Assembly (NCBI RefSeq): GCF_014281125.1
Contig: NZ_JACOEA010000003.1
Span: forward strand, 1 to 64,000
Direction: 5' to 3'
DNA from: Lawsonibacter celer
GTDB lineage: Bacteria; Bacillota; Clostridia; Oscillospirales; Oscillospiraceae
DNA length: 64,000 nt
Shown: piece after piece, positions 44,202-52,693 of the stretch
How positions within the stretch are numbered: the stretch's first letter is position 1
How the letters are laid out: each line of letters starts with the position of its first letter
Made by a program: the position numbers and the translations under genes
Notes under the pieces: model-generated
Told to the model about the DNA's origin: nothing
Database searches by the model: none
Seen by the model: the letters and a program-made list of their open reading frames with translations, nothing else

Positions 44202-44244
44202 TGCGCGGGCCCAAATCTGAAGATTTGGGCCCGCGCACTTTTTT
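44202..44244 (+). terminator. Terminator of the lipoprotein gene
   Basis: A near-perfect stem of about 17 bp (44202-44218 with 44221-44237) followed by CTTTTTTG. Confidence 0.9.
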
Positions 44245-44249
44245 GCGGT

Positions 44250-44606
44250 TTAATCCGGCGTGTGTCCGGAGGCCGCCGCCGCGAGAATGGAGACAAACTC
44301 AGCGGTGGTGGGCCTGTCCTGGAGCGGCCGGTCGGCCAGCTCGGAGAGCAGCCCCGGGTTGCACAGCCAGGCGCGGCTTACCGCGGTGCGGATGTTGCGT
44401 TCAACCGCCTGCCAGGTGGTCCTGTAGTGCTTCGCCACATCCGGATAGAGCCATTTTGTGACCAAAAGCAGGCGCTCCGGCCGGCCCATGACCAGTTCAG
44501 CCGCGTGGGTAGCGTGGAAAAAGCCGGTATAGTTCGGCGTAACGCCGAGGCGGAACAAAAGCGTGTGGATTTTTCCCTCGGCGGACACTTCGTTAGTCAA
44601 GTTCAT
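44250..44606 (-). CDS. Stand-alone Spo0A C-terminal DNA-binding domain protein
   Basis: 118 residues that match only the Spo0A effector domain: LFRLGVTPNYTGFFHATHAAELV, then the recognition region KWLYPDVAKHYRTTWQAVERNIRTAVSRAW, and the terminal RPTTAEFVSIL. There is no receiver domain, so it is not the sporulation master regulator but may bind 0A-like boxes without phosphorylation control. ATG at 44606 is chosen because GGAGG abuts the ATG at 44615. It overlaps the end of a broken XRE gene upstream and would be co-transcribed with it. Confidence 0.82.
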   Translation of the reverse strand: MNLTNEVSAEGKIHTLLFRLGVTPNYTGFFHATHAAELVMGRPERLLLVTKWLYPDVAKHYRTTWQAVERNIRTAVSRAWLCNPGLLSELADRPLQDRPTTAEFVSILAAAASGHTPD

Positions 44607-44865
44607 CTTCTTCATCCTCCAGTGCAGCCAGTTCTCTTAATCTCTCCTGCATTCCAAACAATTCCTCCCGTGTTAAAAGGATGATAAGGAAGATCAGGGA
44701 TGTTCCGGAAAAGCAGCTTTTCTCCCGTTCCAGGTCGGAGTAAGAACGCGTGGTAATACGCAGCTGCTCCGCCATCCGTTCTTGAGTACTGCGGCGTCTG
44801 GTCCGGAACTCTTTAGTAAAGGGCGCCAGATAGGACTGAAACCGAAGTTTCTACTTTTTCATCAT
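44593..44865 (-). pseudogene. XRE-type HTH gene interrupted by an amber codon
   Basis: A clear start (ATG at 44865 with GGGAGG upstream) is followed by MMKK and then TAG at 44853-44851. The same frame continues with KLRFQSYLAPFTKEFRTRRR, STQERMAEQLRITTRSYSDL and on to a stop at 44593. This is a normal small XRE regulator in every respect except codon 5. The part after ATG 44775 has no good ribosome site. It is either a real nonsense mutation, a sequencing error, or a site of read-through. Confidence 0.72.
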
Positions 44866-45075
44866 GTAAACCTCCCTATATTCGACAGAAGATAGGAAAA
44901 GTTTACCGGCCCGACAGGCGTCCTTCCATGAGGCGCGCTTCGGATCACCGTGTGAGAGAAACAAAATACTTTATTATTGTGTGTAGGTGCTCGGCCGGCT
45001 AAGCCGGCAGGGGCGGCGCCGATCAGGGCCGCCAAAGCCTTTCCCTCCCCTCTGTCCTCAAATTTCTTACAAGAG

Positions 45076-45101
45076 AAGCGGCGCCCACCCGGGCGCCGCT
45101 T
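45076..45101 (-). terminator. Hairpin after the DUF6147-like gene
   Basis: An 11-bp GC stem (45076-45086 with 45091-45101) with loop ACCC; only a weak U-tract on the minus strand. The region 44866-45116 holds no other feature I can support. Confidence 0.5.
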
Positions 45102-45116
45102 CGGGGCCTTTACCGG

Positions 45117-45536
45117 TTACGCGGTCACGTAGACCACTCTCAGTCTGGAGTCATACCCAGAGGAGTTCTCGGCAAACAGGGTGACTTCGATCATATATTC
45201 TGTTCCAGAAGTACCATTGTGATAGAGTGTTGCAGCATGTACAAATGCATTGCTGGATGTCATTCCGGAATCATCACGGTCGTAGGTCTCTACAACTCTC
45301 CATACGCTTCCGGATTTCTCACGTATCACAATACTTTCTGCACCAAGACAGGTCATCTTTCCGGTTCCATATACGTTAAAATAAACCTCAAATGCGCCTC
45401 CTCCTGTTGCAACAGCCTCTACGTTATGAGAACTTATCTGATCACTGGCTCTATAAGTATTGGCCAACGCGGGGACAGAGAGTACAATCGAGAGTGCCAC
45501 CAACAGGGCACAGATTCTGGAACAAGATTTACGCAT
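45117..45536 (-). CDS. Small secreted protein, DUF6147-like
   Basis: 139 residues with a signal peptide (about 1-25, ICALLVALSIVLSVPALA). The mature part is mainly beta: GAFEVYFNVYGTGKMTCLGAESIVIREKSG. It resembles small exported proteins annotated DUF6147 in Firmicutes; function unknown. It follows the anti-sigma-like gene by 8 bases, so it is a likely target of the ECF sigma factor operon. It is less GC-rich than the window average. Confidence 0.65.
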   Translation of the reverse strand: MRKSCSRICALLVALSIVLSVPALANTYRASDQISSHNVEAVATGGGAFEVYFNVYGTGKMTCLGAESIVIREKSGSVWRVVETYDRDDSGMTSSNAFVHAATLYHNGTSGTEYMIEVTLFAENSSGYDSRLRVVYVTA

Positions 45537-45544
45537 ACTTTCAC

Positions 45545-46459
45545 TTACCTTTCGTACATAGAGTCAATTATTTTCTCCATGTCGCTCATCGGCAAGTCAG
45601 CCCGTATAGTACATTCAAATGAATCATATGTCCAGGCCGCAACGTACTGCTTATTATTTTCGAAAAGGTAATGCACTACGTCGCCAACTCTATAAAACTG
45701 AACTGGTACTCCATCCTTCTCATAAACAGGAGCATTTTCTCTATCCCGGTACCAAATGTAGGTAATAGAAATTGTCGCATCACCATTCAAGTAAAACGCA
45801 TCAAATTCTACCTTTTCTAGGCTAGAGAGTTCCCGAACTAATATAGAATTCAGTTCAAAGCCTTCAGGAACCCACCTAGGCGCACTTACAACTTTAATGT
45901 TATATGTGTCTAGAGCTTCCTGCAGACTGTCATATGTACCATCTGTTAACATCGGTTCAACTTTATTCGTATGAGCGACAGGATTTTGAGAGGGGATCCC
46001 GTTGGGTCCGAATTGAAACGAGTCGTCAGTCCATACGCCGATCATAGTCAAAAAGTTTTCATGGCCCGTTGCCGCGGGAAGCGCAAATACAACCAGGCAG
46101 GCCACCACGGCCGCGATAACCAAAATACGGCGCAGCGTGGGGCGGCCGCGGCGGGCTGCGGCGGACGGCTTGTCCTCCCGCACTTCCGGGGCCTCCGTGG
46201 AATAGAGAGACAGATTCTCCCCTTCCGGTGTGTTGTATAGCGTCTGGAATTCCTCCCAGGCCTGTTTGGTGTCCGGCAAACGGCCGTCGGCCCGTGCCTT
46301 CTCCCGCTTTTCCATCACCTCCAATATTGCCAGAATCATTTCTTCATTTTCGTTTTCATGTTCCATTAATTCCATGTCCGTACGCAGCAGCTCTACCAGC
46401 TCCTGCGTACTCAATTGGTTCAGATAGGCGTATTCCTTCGACGCGTCGTTCCGGGCCAT
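45545..46459 (-). CDS. Probable membrane anti-sigma factor with DUF4367-like C-terminus
   Basis: 304 residues. The N-terminal cytosolic part (about 1-115) starts ARNDASKEYAYLNQLSTQELVELL. One membrane helix lies at about 121-140 (RILVIAAVVACLVVFALPAA). The external part contains APRWVPEGFELNSILV and ends near a YVAAWTYDSFECTIRADLP segment, as in DUF4367. Position after a sigma factor gene suggests it restrains that sigma factor. ATG at 46459 follows GAGGGGGG. The C-terminal coding half is visibly AT-richer than the N-terminal half, hinting at mosaic origin. Confidence 0.75.
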   Translation of the reverse strand: MARNDASKEYAYLNQLSTQELVELLRTDMELMEHENENEEMILAILEVMEKREKARADGRLPDTKQAWEEFQTLYNTPEGENLSLYSTEAPEVREDKPSAAARRGRPTLRRILVIAAVVACLVVFALPAATGHENFLTMIGVWTDDSFQFGPNGIPSQNPVAHTNKVEPMLTDGTYDSLQEALDTYNIKVVSAPRWVPEGFELNSILVRELSSLEKVEFDAFYLNGDATISITYIWYRDRENAPVYEKDGVPVQFYRVGDVVHYLFENNKQYVAAWTYDSFECTIRADLPMSDMEKIIDSMYER

Positions 46460-46560
46460 ACGCTGAACCCCCCTCACTTTATATATTGTCGTTCAGGACG
46501 AATCCTGACATAAAAATCAAAATTTTTTCAAAAAAATTTTTTCACGCCCCGGGTGCGGCT

Positions 46561-47091
46561 CTATTCTTCCTCTTCCCGCTCCCGGAAATAACCTTTCAGC
46601 TTTTCGCGGATGCGTTGGAGCCGCTTATAGCTGGTCCACAGCGTGATCCCCCATTCTTCGGCGACCTCCGCATGGCCCCTGCCCTCCAAGGTCAGCTGTT
46701 TTAGAAACCGAAATTCTTCCGGCGTCAACGCCCGCTGTGTGCGTTCCATCACGCCGGGGGATTCTCCACAGGTCAGGCGCTCATCCATGGACGCCTCCGG
46801 CGAGGCGATTGCTTCCTCCATCTCCCGGTTCAGTTCGATACAGCGCTTGAGGTCGCGCAGGTATTTTCTCTTGCAGTCCCTCGCCTTGTTGCGCGCGGTA
46901 GTATACAGCCACGCGGGCGGGTTGGGATGATGGATGACTTCGTCGATTTTCCGGACCGCTTCATGAAACGTGTCCTGTGCAACCTCATGTGCTCGCTCCT
47001 CATTGGGAATCACGCTTTCGGCATAGAGCCTGATTTTGTTGAAATATTTCGAGTACAGCTCTTCGAAAAATTCTTCTTGTTCTACTGTCAC
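46561..47091 (-). CDS. ECF-type RNA polymerase sigma factor
   Basis: 176 residues. Region 2 (about 10-80) includes FEELYSKYFNKIRLYAESVI and PPAWLYTTARNKARDCKR; region 4 (about 118-168) includes LTPEEFRFLKQLTLEGRGHAEVAEEWGITLWTSYKRLQRIREKL. It directs polymerase to its own operon and probably a few surface or stress genes. The anti-sigma-like gene starts about 100 bases downstream and the secreted protein gene follows. Confidence 0.9.
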   Translation of the reverse strand: MTVEQEEFFEELYSKYFNKIRLYAESVIPNEERAHEVAQDTFHEAVRKIDEVIHHPNPPAWLYTTARNKARDCKRKYLRDLKRCIELNREMEEAIASPEASMDERLTCGESPGVMERTQRALTPEEFRFLKQLTLEGRGHAEVAEEWGITLWTSYKRLQRIREKLKGYFREREEEE

Positions 47092-47220
47092 TGGCGCATC
47101 CCTCTTCCTACTAATCCGCTCTGTATGCTCCCGATTTCCTGTGTTTTGGTTCTTTCTGTGTACCGCTTTGCCTCCGTTCTGCGTTTGGGCAAGATTATAT
47201 GGCCGAACTTTGCCGATATA

Positions 47221-47237
47221 GAAGCAACAATTGCTTC
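47221..47237. repeat. Inverted repeat upstream of the ECF sigma gene
   Basis: GAAGCAA-CAA-TTGCTTC, 7-bp arms. It lies about 130 bases upstream of the sigma gene start and could be an operator or an ECF-promoter-linked element; no function can be assigned. Confidence 0.3.
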
Positions 47238-47289
47238 ATTCTGCTCTACTACCGCTTGTTGGAGGGCATGCGCCCTGCAGCATGCAAAA

Positions 47290-47323
47290 TACCCCCGGCG
47301 TCTGCTTCCGAACGCCGGGGGTA
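47290..47323 (-). terminator. Terminator of pyrG
   Basis: A 12-bp stem (47290-47301 with 47312-47323) with TATTTTG after it on the minus strand. Confidence 0.8.
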
Positions 47324-47348
47324 CTGCTCCGCCGGGCCTTGCCCCGGC

Positions 47349-48953
47349 TTACTGTCCACTGTACTTTTTTGCTGCGCCGATAAAATCTCGGAACAAGGGG
47401 TGAGCCTTGTTGGGACGGCTCTTGAACTCGGGGTGAAACTGCACGCCCACAAACCAGGGGTGCCCGGGCAGCTCCACAATCTCCACCAGCCGCCCGTCCG
47501 GGGACAGGCCCGCCAGCTGGAGGCCCTTCTCGGTCAGGGCCTCCCGGTAGTCGTTGTTGAACTCATAGCGGTGGCGGTGCCGCTCACTGATGTCATCCGT
47601 GCCGTAGGCACGCCTTGCGGGGCCGTCGGCCGCCATATGGCAGGGATAGGCCCCCAGACGCATGGTGCCGCCCTTGGCGGTAATGCCCCGCTGGTCGCTC
47701 ATCAGATCGATGACCGGATGAGCGGTGGTCTGGCTGAGCTCGCTGGAGTGGGCGTCCGGCATGCCGGCCACGTGGCGGGCGTATTCGATGACCGCCATCT
47801 GCATGCCCAGACAGATACCGAAGAAGGGCACCCCATTCTCCCGGGCGTACCGGACGGCGGAAATCATGCCCTCAATGCCCCGATCCCCGAAGCCCCCGGG
47901 CACCAATATGCCGTGGGCTCCGGCCAGGCGCTCGGCGGCGTTCCCATCGGTGACCGTCTCGGAATCCACCCAGCGGATTTTTACCTTCACGTCGTTCTCA
48001 ATGCCGCCGTGGGTCAGCGCTTCCACCACGCTGAGGTACGCGTCGTGCAGACCCACATATTTGCCCACCAGGGCGATCTCCACCTCACCATGGGGGTGCT
48101 TGGCCCGGTGGACCATGGTAGCCCACTCGGTCAGGTCCGGCATGTGGCAGATCAGCCCCAGGCGTCGCACCGCCACGTCGGCCAGGCCCTCCCTCTCCAG
48201 CATCAGGGGCACCTCATAGAGGATGTCCGCCGTCAGGTTGGGAATGGCGTTTTCCTTCGGAATGTTGCAGAACAGGGAGATTTTATCCAGAATCTCCTGG
48301 GACAGTGGGTAGTCGGAGCGGCACATGATCACGTCCGGCTGGATGCCCAGGCTCAGCAGCTCCTTGGCGGAGTGCTGGGTGGGCTTGCTTTTGAGCTCCC
48401 CGCTGCCGGGGATGGAGACGATCAGGGACACGTGGATGAACATCACATTCTGGCGGCCCCGCTCGGCGGCCACCTGCCGAATGGACTCCAGGAAGGGCTG
48501 GGACTCAATGTCGCCCACGGTGCCGCCGATCTCCACAATGGCCACGTCGGTGTCCGGCGTATCCAGGGAGTAGATGTTGCGCTTGATCTCCCCAGTGATG
48601 TGGGGGATGATCTGCACGGTGCCCCCCAGGTAGTCCCCGGCCCGCTCCCGATTGAGCACGTTCCAGTACACCTTTCCGGAGGATACCGAGGAATTGAAGG
48701 TGAGATTCTCGTCAATAAAGCGCTCGTAATGCCCCAGGTCCAGGTCAGTCTCCGCGCCGTCGTCGGTGACGAACACCTCGCCGTGCTGATAGGGGCTCAT
48801 GGTGCCCGGGTCCACGTTGAGATAGGGGTCCAGCTTCTGCACCTTTACCCTCAGGCCGCGCTGCTTCAGAAGCCGCCCCAGGGATGCCGCCGTAATGCCC
48901 TTGCCCAGCCCGGAGACCACGCCGCCGGTGACGAAAATATACTTCACTGCCAT
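47349..48953 (-). CDS. pyrG: CTP synthase
   Basis: Amination of UTP to CTP with glutamine as nitrogen donor; 534 residues, full length. N-terminal synthetase domain opens [26 protein letters not shown]; the C-terminal glutaminase has the nucleophile Cys in [17 protein letters not shown] and later catalytic [14 protein letters not shown] at 48953 follows GGGAGGG. Single-gene unit. Confidence 0.98.
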   Translation of the reverse strand: MAVKYIFVTGGVVSGLGKGITAASLGRLLKQRGLRVKVQKLDPYLNVDPGTMSPYQHGEVFVTDDGAETDLDLGHYERFIDENLTFNSSVSSGKVYWNVLNRERAGDYLGGTVQIIPHITGEIKRNIYSLDTPDTDVAIVEIGGTVGDIESQPFLESIRQVAAERGRQNVMFIHVSLIVSIPGSGELKSKPTQHSAKELLSLGIQPDVIMCRSDYPLSQEILDKISLFCNIPKENAIPNLTADILYEVPLMLEREGLADVAVRRLGLICHMPDLTEWATMVHRAKHPHGEVEIALVGKYVGLHDAYLSVVEALTHGGIENDVKVKIRWVDSETVTDGNAAERLAGAHGILVPGGFGDRGIEGMISAVRYARENGVPFFGICLGMQMAVIEYARHVAGMPDAHSSELSQTTAHPVIDLMSDQRGITAKGGTMRLGAYPCHMAADGPARRAYGTDDISERHRHRYEFNNDYREALTEKGLQLAGLSPDGRLVEIVELPGHPWFVGVQFHPEFKSRPNKAHPLFRDFIGAAKKYSGQ

Positions 48954-49141
48954 CCGTATTTCCCTCCCATAACACATGGGACGCCATTGTCCGGGGACGT
49001 CTTTGCCCCTTTTTGTTCCTTCTTCCAAAAATCTTCCTTATTTTACGGCGATCCCCCGCCGCCGTCAAGGGGCTTTTGCAGGTTTTTTCCCGCCTGCGGC
49101 AAAAAACGGCGCGGCCCTCCACCGGGCCGCGCCGCAACGCT

Positions 49142-50626
49142 TTATTTGTGGTAAAGCTTATTGGTCTCGTACTGGGGCTCACAGGTCAGGCGCAGCCCCA
49201 GCTTGCTATAAGTGCCCGAGTCCGCCGGTGAGAGGATGACGCTGGAGTGGGCCTCGCACCCGCGCAGGCGGTCCAGCTGCGCCAGGGCCCGGGCCGCCAG
49301 CGGGTTGGCCGTGGCCGAGCTGGCCAGGGCGATCAGGGTCTCGTCACTGTGCAGGCGGGGGTTCGTGGAGCCCAGGTGCTTTACCTTGACCGTCTGGATG
49401 GGCTCCAGCGCCTCCGGGGAGATCAGGTGCAGCCCGTGGTCGATGCCCGCCAGGCGTTTGAGGGCGTTGAGCAGCGTGGCGGAGGAGGCCCCCATAAGGG
49501 CGGTGGTCTTGCCGGTGACAATCTCCCCATCGGGCAGCTGGATGGCCGAGGCCGGGTTGCCCGTCTCCTCCGCCACCCGCTGGGCCGCGGCGGCCACCGT
49601 GCGGATAGAGGTGTCCACCTTGGCCTGCTGCATCAGCAGCTCCAGCTTATACACCAGCTCATCGTCCGCCAGGCCCACCCGGCGGTCGCACAGAGCCGCG
49701 TAGTACCGCCGGACGATCTCCTGCCGCGCGGCGGCGCATACCGCCTCGTCGTCCACGATGCAGTATCCGGCCATGTTCACCCCCATATCCGTGGGGGATT
49801 TATAGGGGCACTGCCCCATAATCTTCTCAAACATGGCGGAGAGCACCGGGAACACCTCCACATCCCGGTTGTAGTTCACCGTGGTGGCTCCGTAGGCGGC
49901 CAGATGGAAGGGGTCGATCATATTCATATCCCCCAGGTCCGCGGTGGCGGCCTCGTAGGCGAGATTCACCGGGTGCTGAAGGGGCAGGTTCCAGATGGGA
50001 AAGGTCTCAAACTTGGCGTAGCCCGCCTTCACCCCCCGCTTGTACTCGTGGTAGAGCTGGCTCAGGCACACGGCCATTTTGCCGCTGCCCGGGCCGGGGG
50101 CCGTGACCACCACCAGGGGACGGGTGGTCTCCACATAGTCGTTTTTCCCATAGCCCTCGTCGCTGACAATCAGGGGAATGTTGTTGGGGTAGCCGGCAAT
50201 GGGATAGTGCAGAGCCACCTTCATGCCCAGGCTCTCCATCCGGCGCTTGAACGCGTCGGCGGCGGGCTGCCCGGCGTAGCGGGTGATGACCACGCTGCCC
50301 ACATACAACCCATGGCTGCGGAAGGCGTCAATCAGGCGCAGCACCTCCACGTCGTAGGTGATGCCCAGGTCGCCCCGGATCTTATTCTTCTCAATGTCAC
50401 TGGCACAGATGGCGATGACGATCTCCGCCTTGTCAGCCAGCTCCTGCAGCATACATATCTTGCTGTCGGGCGCAAAGCCGGGCAGTACCCGGGAAGCATG
50501 GTGGTCGTCAAAGAGCTTGCCGCCAAACTCCAGGTAGAGCTTGTTGTCAAACTGGCCAATCCGCTCCTGGATATGGCTGGACTGAAATTCTCTGTATCTC
50601 CCGCTGTCAAAGCCGATCTTGTCCAT
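49142..50626 (-). CDS. DUF1846 family protein
   Basis: 494 residues matching DUF1846 (UPF0371) end to end, opening MDKIGFDSGRYREFQSSHIQERI and with YGATTVNYNRDVEVFPVL in the middle and HSSVILSPADSGTYSKLG near the C-terminus. The family has a P-loop-like TAPGPGSGKMAVCLSQLYHEY segment near residue 178, suggesting nucleotide binding. Function unknown; one crystal structure family member shows an unusual fold. AGGAG lies about 12 bases before the ATG at 50626. Confidence 0.9.
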   Translation of the reverse strand: MDKIGFDSGRYREFQSSHIQERIGQFDNKLYLEFGGKLFDDHHASRVLPGFAPDSKICMLQELADKAEIVIAICASDIEKNKIRGDLGITYDVEVLRLIDAFRSHGLYVGSVVITRYAGQPAADAFKRRMESLGMKVALHYPIAGYPNNIPLIVSDEGYGKNDYVETTRPLVVVTAPGPGSGKMAVCLSQLYHEYKRGVKAGYAKFETFPIWNLPLQHPVNLAYEAATADLGDMNMIDPFHLAAYGATTVNYNRDVEVFPVLSAMFEKIMGQCPYKSPTDMGVNMAGYCIVDDEAVCAAARQEIVRRYYAALCDRRVGLADDELVYKLELLMQQAKVDTSIRTVAAAAQRVAEETGNPASAIQLPDGEIVTGKTTALMGASSATLLNALKRLAGIDHGLHLISPEALEPIQTVKVKHLGSTNPRLHSDETLIALASSATANPLAARALAQLDRLRGCEAHSSVILSPADSGTYSKLGLRLTCEPQYETNKLYHK

Positions 50627-50715
50627 ATAGTCCCATGCTCCTTTGCACACAACAATCCATGTCAGTATAGCACAAAATCAGGCGCTTGCAAAGGGGGCAC
50701 AGACAAACGGCACAT

Positions 50716-52242
50716 CTACCCCTGGCCGGCCGATTTCGCAGCCGGAGCGCGCTTTCTCCTCCTGGGGAGCGCCAGTCCATACTTCTGCAGGCGGCGGATC
50801 ACCTGGGACTGGTCCACCTTCAGCGCCCCGGCAATCTGGTAAGAGTTCCCGTAGGTCTGCAGCATGGACTCCAATATCTCCTTTTCAATGGAGGATAAGT
50901 ATCCTTTCAGGGAAAATTCCTGCTCACTGTAGCACATCAGGCTGCCGCCGTGATTAATAAAGATAAACCGCCCATCTTGACGGGCGGGGCCGCCGGCGGC
51001 CCCAACCTGGTTTCCCCTGAGAATGTGCTCCGGCAGAGAGGTAATTTCAAGGGAGTCGCCCACCGTGGTAATCAGGATCCGCTCCACACAGTTTCGTAGC
51101 TCACGCACATTGCCGGGCCATCGGTATTCCAGCAGCTGCCGGCAGCACAGGGGGGAAAACACCCGATTTTTCCCGTATTTGGTGCAGTACTTCTGTAAAA
51201 AGAAGTTGGCCAGGGGGATGATGTCCTTGACCCGCTCCCGCAGGGGCGGGATACAGATGGGCATTAGATTGAGCCGGTAATACAGATCGGTTCGAAACTC
51301 TTTGTTCAGGCACATGGTATACAGGTCCTGATTGGTGGCCGCGACGGCCCGGAAGTCCACCGTCTTCTCCTGACTCCCGCCCAGGCGCTTGACTGACTTG
51401 GTTTCCAGCACCCGCAGCAGCTTTCCCTGAAGCGCCAGAGGAAGGGAGTTGATTTCGTCCAGAAAAAGCGTGCCTCCCTCAGCCGCCTCCACGCTGCCGG
51501 TCTTGCCCCCCCGCTGTCCGCCGGTAAAGGTCCCCGGTTCATAGCCGAACAGCTCACTTTCCATCAGATTCTCCGGAATGGAGGCGCAGTTGACTACCAC
51601 AAAGGGGCCCCCGGCTCTGGGGCTGTGGTCGTGAATATAGCGGGCCACCACCTCTTTTCCGGTACCGGACTCACCTGTGAGCAGACAGGTGGCGTCCGTA
51701 GACGCCGCCTGCCTGGCCTGGGTGAGCACATCCCGCATCTGCGGACTGGCGTTGACCACCATACGATCCTTCGGGTGGTCGGCGGCTGCGGCAGGTGTTG
51801 AGGTGAGTTTGGAGATTTCGTTGTTCCGCGCGGTCTGCAGCTTGCGTTCAATGGTCTCGATGGCGGAGATGGTAACCACAATGTAGCTCACCTCACCCTG
51901 TGTGTCAAACACAGGCGTGGCGGTTACCAGCTGCCGGAAGGTCTTCTGAGCCGCATTGATGATGTCCTGAAACATAATCACCTCGCCCTTGGTCTCTAGC
52001 ACCTTTTCCGAAACGCAGGGCTTGAAGGTGTGCTTGATCTCGTGGATATTCTTCCGCAGGAGAATATGCCTGGGGGTCGCGGTGTAGCGCACAAATGCGC
52101 TGTTCACATAGATAAACCTCCCTGTGCGGTCCAGCACATAAATACACTGGGCCAGGCTGTCCAGCAGTGAGATGATCAGTTCGGCCGGAACCGATTCCGC
52201 CCCCTCCTCACCCGGATGGAGGCCTGCGTCAAAATCACTCAT
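50716..52242 (-). CDS. Sigma-54-dependent activator (PAS-AAA-HTH)
   Basis: 508 residues. PAS domain about 20-135; AAA+ domain about 160-400 with Walker A GESGTGKE (190-197), sigma-54 contact loop GTFTGG (237-242), Walker B TLFLDE (258-263) and [10 protein letters not shown] near 375; Fis-like HTH about 465-490 ([24 protein letters not shown]). The contact loop is normally GAFTGA, so this is a variant. It is divergent from a catabolic operon that has a sigma-54 promoter and shared near-palindromes, and the PAS domain probably senses the substrate. Confidence 0.93.
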   Translation of the reverse strand: MSDFDAGLHPGEEGAESVPAELIISLLDSLAQCIYVLDRTGRFIYVNSAFVRYTATPRHILLRKNIHEIKHTFKPCVSEKVLETKGEVIMFQDIINAAQKTFRQLVTATPVFDTQGEVSYIVVTISAIETIERKLQTARNNEISKLTSTPAAAADHPKDRMVVNASPQMRDVLTQARQAASTDATCLLTGESGTGKEVVARYIHDHSPRAGGPFVVVNCASIPENLMESELFGYEPGTFTGGQRGGKTGSVEAAEGGTLFLDEINSLPLALQGKLLRVLETKSVKRLGGSQEKTVDFRAVAATNQDLYTMCLNKEFRTDLYYRLNLMPICIPPLRERVKDIIPLANFFLQKYCTKYGKNRVFSPLCCRQLLEYRWPGNVRELRNCVERILITTVGDSLEITSLPEHILRGNQVGAAGGPARQDGRFIFINHGGSLMCYSEQEFSLKGYLSSIEKEILESMLQTYGNSYQIAGALKVDQSQVIRRLQKYGLALPRRRKRAPAAKSAGQG

Positions 52243-52258
52243 ACGGATCCCCCTTTTA

Positions 52259-52272
52259 ATGCAACATCACAT
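52259..52272. promoter_or_regulatory. Candidate activator site 1 (near activator gene)
   Basis: On the minus strand ATGTGATGTTGCAT, matching ATGTGANNTTRCAT. It lies 17 bases before the activator start, suggesting autoregulation. Confidence 0.55.
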
Positions 52273-52395
52273 GAACATTTTTTTACAGACGGCGGTTTGC
52301 CCCCCTGAACAAGCTGGAATCCTGTCGTATTTTGCTCAAAAAGAGACAAAGCCCATCCTGTCATACAGCCGCTTTTGCCGCTACGCTTTTGGTTA

Positions 52396-52409
52396 ATGTG
52401 ATTTTACAT
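52396..52409. promoter_or_regulatory. Candidate activator site 2
   Basis: ATGTGATTTTACAT, same consensus ATGTGANNTTRCAT. About 200 bases upstream of the -24/-12 promoter, a normal enhancer position. Apart from these sites and the promoter I see nothing else in the gene-free stretch 52243-52693. Confidence 0.55.
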
Positions 52410-52450
52410 GAAGGGTTCTGTCAATTGCAAGCTCTTTTGGTTTTTTCTTA

Positions 52451-52464
52451 ATGTGAAATTGCAT
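52451..52464. promoter_or_regulatory. Candidate activator site 3
   Basis: ATGTGAAATTGCAT, same consensus as sites 1 and 2, about 150 bases upstream of the promoter and 55 bases from site 2. Sites 2 and 3 are both preceded by TTA. Confidence 0.55.
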
Positions 52465-52603
52465 TTTTGTTTTATGGAGCCCGTTCTGATTCTATTTTCC
52501 CACCCCCGCTCCAGGAGCGGCATCACCCTGATGTGGGGGAAAAGGACGGTTTAAGAAAATAATTTCTCGGAAAGGGGGGAAATTTTTTCTCAATTTTTGA
52601 TCT

Positions 52604-52618
52604 TGGCACGCGGTATGC
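52604..52618 (+). promoter_or_regulatory. Sigma-54 (-24/-12) promoter
   Basis: TGGCACG-CGGT-ATGC: GG at -24 and GC at -12 with exactly 10 bases between, one base off the consensus TTGC. It lies about 75 bases before the first gene of the operon, opposite a sigma-54 activator gene. Confidence 0.88.
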
Positions 52619-52693
52619 ATAGCAATTGGGTTGTCAACGTGCAGATATGCAAGGCGTGATCCATCCGATGCAAATTTAGAAAGGAGAACTGAC

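Noticed and set aside
46518..46545. Two A/T tracts resembling the purine-island palindromes upstream of the anti-sigma-like gene
   Set aside because: Spacing and flanks differ from the island sites, and the gene has no link to purines; probably just an AT-rich intergenic.
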